DNA of 28,120 bases from Tannerella sp. Its GTDB lineage: Bacteria; Bacteroidota; Bacteroidia; Bacteroidales; Tannerellaceae. Positions within the stretch are counted from its first letter, which is position 1; the number at the start of each line of letters is the position of its first letter. The translations under genes and the position numbers were made by a program. Below the pieces are notes generated by a model. That model did no database searches. It saw only the letters and a program-made list of their open reading frames with translations, and was not told where the DNA came from. Positions 8,434-16,392 of this stretch are shown piece after piece. Location: assembly GCA_031268395.1 (NCBI GenBank), contig JAIRXI010000082.1, positions 1 through 28,120 of the forward strand. The letters are read 5' to 3'.

Positions 8434-8473
8434 TGAAGGGATGGGAAAGCGATTTTCTGTCCCTTCAATTTTT
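8434..8473 (+). terminator. Intrinsic terminator after rpsP
   Basis: TGAAGGGA (8434-8441) pairs with TCCCTTCA (8460-8467), with GAAA/TTTC extending the stem inside, followed by ATTTTTATC. It starts 27 bases after the rpsP stop codon. Confidence 0.75.
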
Positions 8474-8579
8474 ATCCGCATCCTCAGTGCAGCCCGACTG
8501 TCAGCAATTCGGGGCGCCGTCCCTGTAACTGCCGCTGCGGCACAGTCGCCGGCCGGTACAGTCGGAAAAAACCTGTCCT

Positions 8580-8611
8580 TTTGGCGGAAATCCGGGAAAA
8601 ACCTATCTTTG
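8580..8611 (+). promoter_or_regulatory. Promoter of the Rpn-family gene
   Basis: TTTG (8580-8583), a 20-base gap and TATCTTTG (8604-8611). This is a near-perfect Bacteroidota promoter, 28 bases before the ATG at 8640. Confidence 0.75.
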
Positions 8612-8639
8612 TATCACATTTATACTACAGTCAATAATT

Positions 8640-9587
8640 ATGGCACGTTATCTTGATCCCAAAAATGATCTGCCCTTCAAGCGGATATTCGGCGAGCATC
8701 CCGATCTGCTGAAGAGTTTTCTCAACGCCCTGATGCCGCTCGAAGAGCATCAGCGCATTGAAAGTCTGGAATATCTTGCGGCCGAGCAGGTACCGGACAA
8801 CCCCGCAAGGAGAAACTCCATCGTGGACGTTCGCTGCCGGGACAATTTCGGGCGTCAGTTCATTGTGGAGATGCAAATGCTGTGGAACTGTTTCTTCTCC
8901 CGCCGGATGGTGTTCAATGCTTCAAAAGCTTACGTGCGCCAGCTGGACAGGAACGAACGCTACCACCTGCTGCAGCCGGTATACGGCCTGGCCATCATCA
9001 ACGACACCTTCGACCGGAAGACGCCGGAGTTCTATCACCACTACCGCATCGTGAACTACCAGAATACGGAGGAAGTGATCAGCGGTCTGGAATTTGTGAT
9101 GATAGAACTGCCCAAGTTCAAGCCCGAGAAGTGGGCGGATCGCCGGATGGCGGTGCTGTGGCTACGCTTTCTCGGGGAAGTGGAGGAACACCGCTCCACC
9201 ATATCCGGCGACCTGAAGGAGGACACTTATATCAGCCAGGCGCTGGACATGTGCGAGGAAGGCGCCTTCACGGAAACGGAACTGGCCGCATACGACAAAT
9301 ACTGGGACATCATCCGCACCGAAAAATCCTACCTGGCCGAAGGCGAAGAAAGAGAAGCTGCAGGCAGGGCAACAGGCAGGGCGGAAGGTCGGATGGAAGG
9401 CCGGGCGGAAGGTCGGATGGAAGGTCGAGTGGAAGGCCGGGCGGAAGGCAGAGAAGAAAGTTTAATCCGCGTAGTCCTTAATGGCAGGCGCAACGGTTTC
9501 TCCACAGAGCAGATACAGGCGATTACCGGTCTCGAGGAAGAAAGAATCAGGGAAATCCTCTGTTCGGACGGAGATGTCTTGCCCTGA
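8640..9587 (+). CDS. Rpn-family recombination-promoting nuclease / PD-(D/E)XK transposase-like protein
   Basis: 315 residues. The N-terminus (YLDPKNDLPFKRIFGEHPDL) is the hallmark of the Rpn/PDDEXK nuclease-transposase family. The nuclease core is IVDVRCRDNFGRQFIVEMQM, giving Asp63 and the Glu77-x-Gln79 pair of the PD-(D/E)XK fold. The middle (about 100-240) contains the conserved NYQN and WADRRMAVLWLRFL stretches. Residues about 240-270 are a short repeat of AEGR/MEGR units, the Gly-Arg-rich linker seen in this family, followed by a small helical tail. Family members promote recombination and DNA cleavage in E. coli, and many are multicopy. No inverted repeats or target duplications are evident beside it. 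The gene is intact with its own promoter, so it is likely expressed. Confidence 0.9.
   Translation: MARYLDPKNDLPFKRIFGEHPDLLKSFLNALMPLEEHQRIESLEYLAAEQVPDNPARRNSIVDVRCRDNFGRQFIVEMQMLWNCFFSRRMVFNASKAYVRQLDRNERYHLLQPVYGLAIINDTFDRKTPEFYHHYRIVNYQNTEEVISGLEFVMIELPKFKPEKWADRRMAVLWLRFLGEVEEHRSTISGDLKEDTYISQALDMCEEGAFTETELAAYDKYWDIIRTEKSYLAEGEEREAAGRATGRAEGRMEGRAEGRMEGRVEGRAEGREESLIRVVLNGRRNGFSTEQIQAITGLEEERIREILCSDGDVLP
9354..9450 (+). repeat. In-gene 12-bp repeats coding for (A/M/V)EGR units
   Basis: Runs of GCGGAAGGTCGG, ATGGAAGGCCGG and close variants encode about eight four-residue units (AEGR, MEGR, VEGR). The unit number of such in-frame repeats can change by slippage without breaking the reading frame. 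Confidence 0.7.
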
Positions 9588-9780
9588 AATAGCTTTACAA
9601 AACACGAGCCATAAAAAAAGCAGTAAAGTTAACGACCGATTTGAATGGTAAAACGAGAAAGGAGATTTTACACGGGATCATTTACGGAGCGTGTATTAAC
9701 CGCTTATCAAAACAGTAGTCGGCATCAAAGATTGCTGTTCCGTTTCATGTAAACAGGGATACGGTGAACAAGTTCATCGT
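9588..9780. other. 193-base spacer between convergent genes
   Basis: AT-richer than its neighbours. I see no gene, no clear hairpin terminator and no promoter of the TAnnTTTG type. It separates the Rpn gene (plus) from phnX (minus). Confidence 0.5.
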
Positions 9781-10569
9781 TCATTGCATTTGTCTGTCAA
9801 TCTGTTCCAGCAGGGGGATGACGTCCCAGATGCCGTCACAGACGCAGTGGGCGCCGGCGGCGCGGAGGCGGTCGGCGGCGCGGTTGGCGCAGGCTTGCCG
9901 GTCGGTTTCCGGGAGGCGTTCCAGTTCGTCGCGGGTGAGTCCCGTTTCGTTGCCCGAGAGCGTGAATCCGACGCACCACATGCCGGCATTGCGGCCTTCG
10001 CCCATGTCGGCAGCCGTGTCGCCCAGTTTCACCATTCGCGAGGCCGGATAGACATTCATCCGCTTCATGTTCTCAAACACCATGAAGGGCGCCGGGCGTC
10101 CGGCAGGCACTTCGTCGGACGAAACAATGCAGTCGGGGACGAATCCTCTGGCCGCTACCGCGCCGACGATGTTTTTCATCATGGAGGCGACGTATCCGGT
10201 GGTAGAGCCGAACCCGATCCCGCTGTCGCGGCACCACTGCTGGAGTCCCAGCGTACCGGGGATGAGGTCGTTGTGACGAACGACGGTTTCGGCCAGTTGC
10301 GGTTCCAGCCGGCCGTACAGGAAGTCGGAGTCGGCGGCGTCCGGCGCCCGTCCGAAACGGGTTTTCCAGCGGGCGACAATGGCAGGCTCGCGCAGCAGCG
10401 CTTCGATATGATCTCTCTTCGCCAGCCCCATGGGCCTGCGCGCTTCGGCCAGGCTTATGTCGATGCCCTGCCGCGCGAAGACGTCGACAAAGACCTTGGC
10501 CGGCGCCATGCAGCCGAAATCGACGGTCGTCCCCGCCCAGTCGCATACAATCGCTTTGATATGTTTCAT
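9781..10569 (-). CDS. phnX: Phosphonoacetaldehyde hydrolase
   Basis: 262 residues, the usual size. It is a HAD-superfamily enzyme that cleaves the C-P bond of phosphonoacetaldehyde to acetaldehyde and phosphate. The nucleophile motif IVCDWAGTTVDFG gives Asp10 and Ala12. The Schiff-base lysine of phosphonatases is in RPMGLAKRDHIEALL (Lys51). Downstream HAD motifs are FGSTTGYVASMM and RMVKLGDTAADMGEGRNAGM (the conserved acidic D-T-xx-D). The ATG overlaps the phnW stop by four bases (ATGA), so translation is probably coupled. Together PhnW and PhnX turn 2-aminoethylphosphonate into acetaldehyde, phosphate and alanine. Confidence 0.95.
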   Translation of the reverse strand: MKHIKAIVCDWAGTTVDFGCMAPAKVFVDVFARQGIDISLAEARRPMGLAKRDHIEALLREPAIVARWKTRFGRAPDAADSDFLYGRLEPQLAETVVRHNDLIPGTLGLQQWCRDSGIGFGSTTGYVASMMKNIVGAVAARGFVPDCIVSSDEVPAGRPAPFMVFENMKRMNVYPASRMVKLGDTAADMGEGRNAGMWCVGFTLSGNETGLTRDELERLPETDRQACANRAADRLRAAGAHCVCDGIWDVIPLLEQIDRQMQ

Positions 10570-11693
10570 GGCCTGCGGGTTTGAACGGACGGTCTGTTCC
10601 AGTCCATGGATGCCTCAACGGCGACGAGGAGCCGCCTCATGTCGTCCGGGAAGATGTCGCCGATATTGCCGATCCGGAACGTCTCGGCTGCGGTCAGTTT
10701 GCCGGGGTAGATGACAAAGCCGCGGTCTTTCAGGTTCCGGTAGAAGCGCCTGAAGTCGTAGCCGTCGGCCTGCGGCGGATAGAACGACGTGATGATGTGG
10801 GACTGGAGCGGTTCGGGAATCACGGTTGCGAAACCGAGTTTCCTCATGCCATCCTTCAGTATCCGGTGATTTTCCCGGTAGCGTTTTTCGCGGGCGGCCA
10901 CGCCACCTTCCTGTTCCAGTTCGAGCAACGCCTGGTAGAAGGCGTGGACAATGTGCGTGGGGGAAGTGAAACGCCATTTGCCATGGCCTTTTTCCATGCT
11001 GCACCACTGGTCGTAGAGGTCGAGCGCATGAGAGCGTGCACGGCCCCGACTTTTTTCCAGTTCGGAGATGCGGGCAATGACGAAGCCGAAGCCCGGCGTA
11101 CCCTGGATACACTTGTTCGCGCTGCTGACAACAAAGTCCGCCTCCAGCGCCGGCACGTCCATGGACACCCCGCCGAAGCCGCTCATGGAATCGAGAATCA
11201 GGACTTTCCCCGCCCCTTTCACTGCGGCGGCAATGCCGGCGACGGGGTTCAGGATACCGGTTGTCGTTTCGACATGCACCGCGGCAACGTGCGTGATAGC
11301 CGGATCGCCGGCCAGCAGGTTTGCGATCTGCTGCGGGTCGGGAGTCTGCGTGTCGTCGGTACGGTACTTCAGCAGGTCGATGCCAAGCATGTGCGCCATC
11401 GTTTCCATGCGGTCGCCGTAGGCGCCGTTGGAGACGACTAGCAGTTTCCCGTCGCGCGGGACAGCGCTGCCGATCACCGATTCCACGACAAAGCTGCCGC
11501 TGCCCTGCATCAGCACAGCCGTATACCCGGCCGTATACCGGCCGGCAATGGCCAGCAGGCGGGCACGCAGGTCCTGCACAAGGCTGTTGTAGTCGTCATC
11601 CCACGTACACCAGTCGCGCAGCATCGCTTCACGCACCGTGCCGGAAGTCGTCAGCGGACCGGGTGTCAACAAAATATATGAACGATCTTTCAT
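10566..11693 (-). CDS. phnW: 2-aminoethylphosphonate:pyruvate aminotransferase
   Basis: 375 residues, a PLP-dependent class V aminotransferase. It moves the amino group of 2-aminoethylphosphonate to pyruvate, giving phosphonoacetaldehyde for PhnX and alanine. The N-terminus LLTPGPLTTSGTVREAML is typical of PhnW. GSGSFVVESVIGSAVP forms the phosphate-binding region, VLILDSMSGFGG supplies the PLP-ring aspartate (Asp168), and VVSSANKCIQGTPGFGFV supplies the PLP lysine (Lys194). The last part (YPGKLTAAETFRIGNIGDI) is also characteristic. It is the middle gene of the operon, 47 bases after the membrane protein gene. Confidence 0.95.
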   Translation of the reverse strand: MKDRSYILLTPGPLTTSGTVREAMLRDWCTWDDDYNSLVQDLRARLLAIAGRYTAGYTAVLMQGSGSFVVESVIGSAVPRDGKLLVVSNGAYGDRMETMAHMLGIDLLKYRTDDTQTPDPQQIANLLAGDPAITHVAAVHVETTTGILNPVAGIAAAVKGAGKVLILDSMSGFGGVSMDVPALEADFVVSSANKCIQGTPGFGFVIARISELEKSRGRARSHALDLYDQWCSMEKGHGKWRFTSPTHIVHAFYQALLELEQEGGVAAREKRYRENHRILKDGMRKLGFATVIPEPLQSHIITSFYPPQADGYDFRRFYRNLKDRGFVIYPGKLTAAETFRIGNIGDIFPDDMRRLLVAVEASMDWNRPSVQTRRP

Positions 11694-11740
11694 TGCAATT
11701 GAATTTTTTAAATGATTACCTGTTTGTTATCTGTTATGGT

Positions 11741-13042
11741 TTATGTATGATAGTTCCCCGAACGGTACCTGCTCCGGAAAAATGCGCCGGCTACGGCCAG
11801 CAGCAGCAGGCAAACCGCGGGGACAAAGATACTGATTAAATACAGCACGTGCGAAAACGAAATCCCTCCCGCAAAAAATTCCCTGTAAAGCAGGATCAGG
11901 AGCGAACACGTGTATCCGGCCGAATCGCAGATGTAAATCAGAAACCCGGCATTGGCCCTGCTCCTGAACAGAGCGATGAAACGGTCGAAGTAGACGCTCT
12001 GGACGATGATATAGGGCAGGGATATCCCGAACCCGACCGCGACAAACCACAGCTGCGGACTGATCCGGCCGGCGGCGTACAGGAGCGACCCGGCCGGCAG
12101 CATCACCAGCCCGGCAAAGATTATCAGGTGCTGAACGGCAAAGCACGTCCGGTTGGAACGGATCAGGGAAAGGCAGCCCACGCAGACAAACACGAGCAGC
12201 CCGATCAGCAATTCGACCTGCAAAAAGATGTTCATCGAGTCCGAGAGACTGATTTCGCGGGCGATCTCGACCATGAAGTGGTCTCTGAAGTCGCGACACA
12301 TCGTGAGCAGGGCGTTGACGGCAACAATGGCAAACAGTCCGGTTCCGAAACCGGCCAGCAGGCGGCGCATGTCCCGGCCGGTCATGGCTTCGCGCCTGGC
12401 ACGCTGGGCGATATCCGATTCGCTCTGTGCGGGAACACGCGACAGCATCCATACGAAAAAAAGGAACGGCACGGCAAAAACCAGCCCTTCGACGGCCGGC
12501 ATCCAGAATTCGCCCACGTGAAAGGCGTCGCGGAGGGCGAAATAAACGGACTTGAGCGCACCCGAACCCATAATCATGTTGACGCTCAGGCCCAGCGACA
12601 GCATTTCGGTGAACCTCCGCCCTTCCAGAAAACTGAAGATAATGCCGAAAATCAAGCCCAGCGGCAGTCCGTTGAAGAACAGAAAAACAAAATTGTACGG
12701 ATAAGGAGTCAGCCCGAAGCCGATCAGCGCCACTTCCGCCCAGGCGACGAGCAGTATGATGCAGGGAATGCGCCTGCCATAATTCAGTCCGGCGATGAAC
12801 CTGATGCCGACGTATTTGGAGATCAGATAGCCCAGCATCTGCGAGATGATCAGCGCCGTTTTGTAGCTTGCGCCGAAGAGGGTATATCCCTCGTACGTAC
12901 CGGCGTTGAAAGGCTTGCGGAAGGCATACGTGCAAAAGTAAACGCCGAACGCAGCAATGATGCACCAGATCACCATAAACATATCCTTGGCCAGCAACCG
13001 GTCGAGCGTGCCTGAACGATGTTTCATTTCTATTACAATCAT
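11741..13042 (-). CDS. DUF5690-like major-facilitator membrane protein, possible 2-aminoethylphosphonate importer
   Basis: 433 residues with about 12 predicted membrane segments and an MFS-like layout. The N-terminus after a short basic leader is VIWCIIAAFGVYFCTYAFRK, similar to organophosphate/MFS transporters; GLPLGLIFGIIFSFLEGRR in the middle resembles the family conserved loop. I place it in the DUF5690 group from memory of Bacteroidota annotations, without a search. It is first in an operon with phnW and phnX, so import of 2-aminoethylphosphonate or a related phosphonate is the simplest role; that is inference. Two starts are possible, 13042 (MIVIEMKHRSG) or the ATG five codons later (MKHRSG). 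Both fit the promoter at 13080-13087. Confidence 0.8.
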   Translation of the reverse strand: MIVIEMKHRSGTLDRLLAKDMFMVIWCIIAAFGVYFCTYAFRKPFNAGTYEGYTLFGASYKTALIISQMLGYLISKYVGIRFIAGLNYGRRIPCIILLVAWAEVALIGFGLTPYPYNFVFLFFNGLPLGLIFGIIFSFLEGRRFTEMLSLGLSVNMIMGSGALKSVYFALRDAFHVGEFWMPAVEGLVFAVPFLFFVWMLSRVPAQSESDIAQRARREAMTGRDMRRLLAGFGTGLFAIVAVNALLTMCRDFRDHFMVEIAREISLSDSMNIFLQVELLIGLLVFVCVGCLSLIRSNRTCFAVQHLIIFAGLVMLPAGSLLYAAGRISPQLWFVAVGFGISLPYIIVQSVYFDRFIALFRSRANAGFLIYICDSAGYTCSLLILLYREFFAGGISFSHVLYLISIFVPAVCLLLLAVAGAFFRSRYRSGNYHT

Positions 13043-13079
13043 GTTTCCTTTTTGTTACAACTATCTCATTATCAATAGA

Positions 13080-13110
13080 CAAAGGTAGCAAATAAAACCG
13101 TATGGCGAAA
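13080..13110 (-). promoter_or_regulatory. Promoter of the phn operon
   Basis: An exact -7 element TACCTTTG (13087-13080) on the minus strand, 18 bases downstream of TTTCG (13110-13106) as a weak -33 box. It lies about 38 bases before the membrane protein start. Confidence 0.6.
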
Positions 13111-13251
13111 CAGAATCACATAATATCCGTCCGTTCCGGAATAAAATGATATGCCGGACGGGAAGGAGCTGCCGTTTCCGGCATGGTTCCACATGCATTT
13201 CGCGCGGCTTTTTTCTCCGGACAGACCTCTTCCTTTTCATAAAATTCTTTT

Positions 13252-13341
13252 TATCTTTGTGCCGAATTTAAAACGTAACAATTTTAAATTCACTCTCTCT
13301 AAAACCGGAATGTGTGTGAACATTTTCCGGTTTGCTTTTTT
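13252..13341 (+). ncRNA. Candidate short transcript: -7 element followed by terminator
   Basis: A -7 element TATCTTTG (13252-13259) is followed by an intrinsic terminator with stem AAACCGGAA (13302-13310) / TTCCGGTTT (13325-13333) and a T-run (GCTTTTTTCC). The predicted RNA would be about 75 nt, with no start codon plus ORF of any length. The -33 region is poor. It could be a small RNA or an early-terminated leader of the permease gene 160 bases downstream. Confidence 0.35.
13302..13341 (+). terminator. Intrinsic terminator in the phn/permease spacer
   Basis: A perfect 9-bp stem AAACCGGAA/TTCCGGTTT with a 14-base loop, followed by GCTTTTTTCC on the plus strand. No coding gene ends nearby on this strand. 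Confidence 0.6.
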
Positions 13342-13477
13342 CCCGGATTTGAATCTCGGATACGCCCGCAACGACGCTGCGCTGTCTATTCGCTCCAGTT
13401 GTACGGTCTTCGTCCGGCAGGGGGAGAAGGCCCCTATTTTTTTGGGCCGTTAGCCATGCTATACAGGAAGAAAATCA

Positions 13478-13485
13478 TATCTTTG
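13478..13485 (+). promoter_or_regulatory. -7 element TATCTTTG of the permease gene
   Basis: Exact consensus, 17 bases before the ATG at 13503, giving a very short leader. No clear TTTG lies at 19-21 bases upstream. Confidence 0.5.
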
Positions 13486-13502
13486 TATAGATTGATACGG
13501 TT

Positions 13503-15737
13503 ATGAAATCAGTTAATACCAGCGGTCCGGCCTCCGGCTTTGGCACGACCTCCGTTTATTTGACAGCCCTCGGCATGATACTGGGTGCCGTTATGTTCCT
13601 CCGCTTCGGTTATGCCACGGGCATGCTGGGCTTCTGGGGAGCGATGCTTGTCATCCTGCTCGGACACTGCATCACCATCCCGACGGCGTTTGCCATTTCG
13701 GAAATCGCCACCAATACCCGCGTGGAAGGCGGCGGGGAATATTTCATCATCTCGCGGTCGTTCGGACTGAAAATCGGTTCCACCATTGGCCTGGCCCTAT
13801 ATCTTTCGCAGGCGGTCAGCGTGGCCTTTTACATCATCGCGTTTGCCGAATCGTTCGAGTGGCTCTTCGACCTGTGCCGGACGCGGTGGGGGATTCACCT
13901 GCCGCGGCAAGCGATCAGTATTCCCACACTGGCGATACTGTCGTATATCATCCTGCGGAAGGGTGCAGGATCGGGCATGAAGATGCTCTATGCGGTCATG
14001 GCGATTCTGGTGCTGTCGCTGGTTGCCTTTTTCTGCGGGAAACCGCTGGCGGCTGCGGAAGCGTCTCCGGCTTTCCACAATTTCGGATTCTTCCACAGCG
14101 AACATTTTTTTGCCATCTTCGCCATCTGTTTCCCCGCATTTACGGGGATGACGGCCGGCGTGGGACTGAGCGGCGACCTGCGTGACCCGGGCCGGTCCAT
14201 TCCGACGGGTACCATCGCGGGGACGTTTACCGGACTGGCAGTGTATGCGCTGATCCTGTGGAAACTGGCCGTCTCGGCTCCGGCCGAAGAACTGGTCGGA
14301 GACCAGTTGATCATGTCGAGGATTGCCGTCTGGGGGGCGGCGCTGATTCCGGCCGGCCTGATGGCGTCGACGTTTTCGTCGGCCATGAGTTCCGTGCTGG
14401 TGGCGCCGCGCACGCTCCAGGCGCTGGCCGGAGACCGGACGTTTCCCTCGCAGCGGCTTAACCGCTTCCTGGCCTGCGGCAGGGGAGAAACGCGCGAACC
14501 GTTCAATGCCACGGTCGTCTCGCTCCTGATTGCCGGCGTGTTCATCGTGTTGGGAAATGTGGACCGGGTGGCCGAAATCATCTCCATGTTCTTTCTGATC
14601 ACCTACGGATCGCTGTGCCTGATTTCGTTCCTCAACCATTTCGGCTCGCCACCGTCCTACCGCCCGCGCTTCAAATCGCGCTGGTATGTGTCGCTGGGCG
14701 GGTTTGTCCTTTCCGTCTGGGTGATGTTCATGATTCATCCGCTGAACACGCTGCTGGCCTACCTGGCGCTTGTCGCCGTCTACCTCTTTCTGGAGCATAC
14801 CCACAGAGACCGGAAAGGCGTGATCAACATCTTCGAGGGCGCGCTCTTCCAGCTGAACCGGCGCCTGCAGGTCTTCATGCAGAAACGCCATTCCGGCACG
14901 GACTGCGAAGAGTGGCGTCCGGCGGTCGTCTGCATCTCGGCCAATTCGTTTGAGCGGGAAAAGCCGCTCGACCTGATGGCATGGATCAGCTACCGGCACG
15001 GCTTCGGCACCTATTTCCACTTCATCGAAGGCTATTACAGCCGGCAGACGCACCTCGAATCGAAACACATCCTCGCCGAGCTTGTCAACAGCCGCAGGGG
15101 ACAGAAAAGCAACCTGTATATCGATACGATGATTTCACCTTCTTACACCTCGGCCATCGCACAGGTCATCCAGTCGCCCTCCATTTCGGGGATGGAAAAC
15201 AACATGGTGCTGTTTGAATACGACCGGAGCAAACCCGGGGAACTGGAACGGATCCTGGACAACGTACGGCTGGTACGAGCCGGGGATTTCGACATCTGCA
15301 TCTTTTGCGGCTCGTCTTCGTCCGTTAAATTTCGCAACGGCATTCATATATGGATACGCCCGACCGACGAAAAAAACACCAACCTGATGATCCTGCTGGG
15401 ATACATCATCTCGGCGCACCCCGGCTGGCGCGGAAGCCAGATAAAAATCTTCAGTGTCGGTTTGCCGGGACAGGGCGGCGAAACCGGAAAAAGCCTGGAA
15501 CAGCGCATCGCCGACGGACGCCTGCCGATCACGCTGGCCAATATTGAAATCGTCGCGCCCGACGGAAACGAAACCTTCGGCGAAGCCATCTCCCGCCGGT
15601 CGAAATATGCCGGACTGACCATTGTCGGCTTCGGGGATGAAATTATCGGGCACGATCTGGCAACCTTTTTCAACGACTGCCGCCATGCGGGCGACCTGCT
15701 GTTTGTCAATGCCTCACATTTGAGAGAATTTAACTGA
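13503..15737 (+). CDS. SLC12-like (cation-chloride cotransporter family) APC permease
   Basis: 744 residues. Residues about 15-440 are an amino acid/polyamine/organocation (APC) type membrane domain with about 12 helices. It begins FGTTSVYLTALGMILGAVMF and contains FAICFPAFTGMTAGVGLSGD followed by LRDPGRSIPTGTIAGT, the sequence around helix 6 that in eukaryotic cation-chloride cotransporters reads FFPSVTGIMAG.NRSGDL..P. Residues about 440-744 are a cytosolic domain with the layout of the SLC12 C-terminal domain (WRPAVVCISANSF at the start, LYIDTMISPSYTSAI and FCGSSSSVKFRNGIHIWIRP later). The transported ion or solute is not known; K+, Cl- or an amino acid are all possible. It stands alone, with its own -7 element. 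Confidence 0.88.
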   Translation: MKSVNTSGPASGFGTTSVYLTALGMILGAVMFLRFGYATGMLGFWGAMLVILLGHCITIPTAFAISEIATNTRVEGGGEYFIISRSFGLKIGSTIGLALYLSQAVSVAFYIIAFAESFEWLFDLCRTRWGIHLPRQAISIPTLAILSYIILRKGAGSGMKMLYAVMAILVLSLVAFFCGKPLAAAEASPAFHNFGFFHSEHFFAIFAICFPAFTGMTAGVGLSGDLRDPGRSIPTGTIAGTFTGLAVYALILWKLAVSAPAEELVGDQLIMSRIAVWGAALIPAGLMASTFSSAMSSVLVAPRTLQALAGDRTFPSQRLNRFLACGRGETREPFNATVVSLLIAGVFIVLGNVDRVAEIISMFFLITYGSLCLISFLNHFGSPPSYRPRFKSRWYVSLGGFVLSVWVMFMIHPLNTLLAYLALVAVYLFLEHTHRDRKGVINIFEGALFQLNRRLQVFMQKRHSGTDCEEWRPAVVCISANSFEREKPLDLMAWISYRHGFGTYFHFIEGYYSRQTHLESKHILAELVNSRRGQKSNLYIDTMISPSYTSAIAQVIQSPSISGMENNMVLFEYDRSKPGELERILDNVRLVRAGDFDICIFCGSSSSVKFRNGIHIWIRPTDEKNTNLMILLGYIISAHPGWRGSQIKIFSVGLPGQGGETGKSLEQRIADGRLPITLANIEIVAPDGNETFGEAISRRSKYAGLTIVGFGDEIIGHDLATFFNDCRHAGDLLFVNASHLREFN

Positions 15738-15814
15738 CTTTCCTGCCGTGCATGGAAGAATCATCCTGCCTTCCCAACACTTCCGGGGAATACACGTATC
15801 CCGCCGGCATTCAT

Positions 15815-15882
15815 CCCAACATGTCCATTAAACACGTCCTCCGTCGTGTCCGGAAGAGGCCCTGCCGGTAAAAAACGGCCCG
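15815..15882 (+). repeat. 68-bp interspersed repeat, copy B
   Basis: Aligns without gaps to copy A at 1299-1366 (about 60 of 68 identical), sharing CCCAACATGTCCATTA at the start and TGTCCGGAAGAGG in the middle. It forms the left border of the composite element; its first 16 bases reappear inverted at the right border. Confidence 0.8.
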
Positions 15883-15953
15883 CAACGCACGATGGCCCGG
15901 GACGGCCGGGATGGGTTGACGGGCAGATATTCCGTTTGCTGCCTGCCGGCTGT

Positions 15954-15988
15954 CTTCTCTTCCGGACACGACCGGAGAAGCGTCTATT
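15954..15988 (-). repeat. Partial inverted copy of the interspersed repeat (ATTAGACGCTTC core)
   Basis: The minus strand reads AATAGACGCTTCTCCGG then TCGTGTCCGGAAGAG, matching the middle of copies A and B. It faces the partial plus-strand copy at 16293-16320 across the 21-bp array. Confidence 0.65.
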
Positions 15989-16049
15989 TTTTTAAAACGC
16001 TCATTTTGAGGATAAAAAACAGATTGTAGGGGGCTAATTTCCCTTGGAA

Positions 16050-16259
16050 GATTGGGAATCTTCATATAAAGATCGGGAATCTTTATATAAAGATTGGGAA
16101 TCTTCCTATAAAGATTGGGGATCTTCATATAAAGATCGGGAATCTTTATATAAAGATTGGGAATCTTCATGTAAAGATCGGGAATCTTCATGTAAAGATC
16201 GGGAATCTTTATATGAAGATTGGGAATCTTCCTATGGAAATTGGGCCTCTTTCGGGGGA
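16050..16259. repeat. 21-bp palindromic tandem array, nine units plus a degenerate tenth
   Basis: Units of exactly 21 bp begin at 16050, 16071, 16092, 16113, 16134, 16155, 16176, 16197 and 16218, with a decayed unit at 16239. Two unit types partly alternate: GATTGGGAATCTTCATAT plus AAA, and GATCGGGAATCTTTATAT plus AAA. Each unit carries the dyad AAGATT-GGG-AATCTT (or AAGATC), and the joints carry TTTATATAAA, a 10-bp perfect palindrome. There are no unique spacers, so it is not CRISPR. The translation DWESSYK/DRESLYK in one frame is a by-product of the 21-base period. Confidence 0.92.
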
Positions 16260-16292
16260 AAATCAGGGATTTTCCGGCTGTATGCGGACAAG

Positions 16293-16320
16293 ATTAGACG
16301 CTTCTCGTGTCGTGTCCAGC
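16293..16320 (+). repeat. Partial copy of the interspersed repeat, plus strand
   Basis: ATTAGACGCTTCTCGTG then TCGTGTCCAG matches the middle of copies A and B. Confidence 0.6.
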
Positions 16321-16323
16321 AGA

Positions 16324-16351
16324 GTAGAGACGGGGCGCCCCCCGTCTCTAC
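16324..16351. repeat. Perfect 12-bp hairpin GTAGAGACGGGG / CCCCGTCTCTAC
   Basis: The arms at 16324-16335 and 16340-16351 are exact reverse complements around the loop CGCC. There is no T-tract; it looks like a palindromic intergenic repeat and less like a terminator. Confidence 0.8.
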
Positions 16352-16392
16352 GTCTCTCATTGTGTATTTATAATTTTCTCCTTTCAACTTTC

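Larger units (their letters stand above)
13088..13502. other. Spacer between the divergent phn operon and the SLC12-like permease
   Basis: No gene is supported. It contains a plus-strand TATCTTTG (13252-13259) followed 43 bases later by an intrinsic terminator (13302-13341), then a second TATCTTTG (13478-13485) next to the permease. Between them GGCCC/GGGCC (about 13434-13449) flanks a T-run and could form a small hairpin. Confidence 0.55.

Noticed and set aside
11849..13015. 388-codon plus-strand ORF opposite the DUF5690-like gene
   Set aside because: Antisense shadow; the minus-strand frame gives a coherent membrane protein in an operon.
11727..13091. 454-codon minus-strand ORF overlapping the DUF5690-like gene in another frame
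   Set aside because: Out-of-frame shadow; its translation lacks membrane helices and it begins upstream of the promoter.
13797..15068. 423-codon minus-strand ORF opposite the permease
   Set aside because: Antisense shadow with Arg/Gly/His-rich translation and no recognisable domain.
16050..16259. CRISPR array
   Set aside because: Units abut with no unique spacers and there are no cas genes. The 23-bp array at 4630-4721 fails for the same reason.
15811..16373. ORFs across the 21-bp array (DWESSYK/MKIPDLY repeat proteins)
   Set aside because: The 21-base period keeps any frame open; the flanking sequence is repeat DNA and there is no start signal or promoter, so a repeat protein is not supported.
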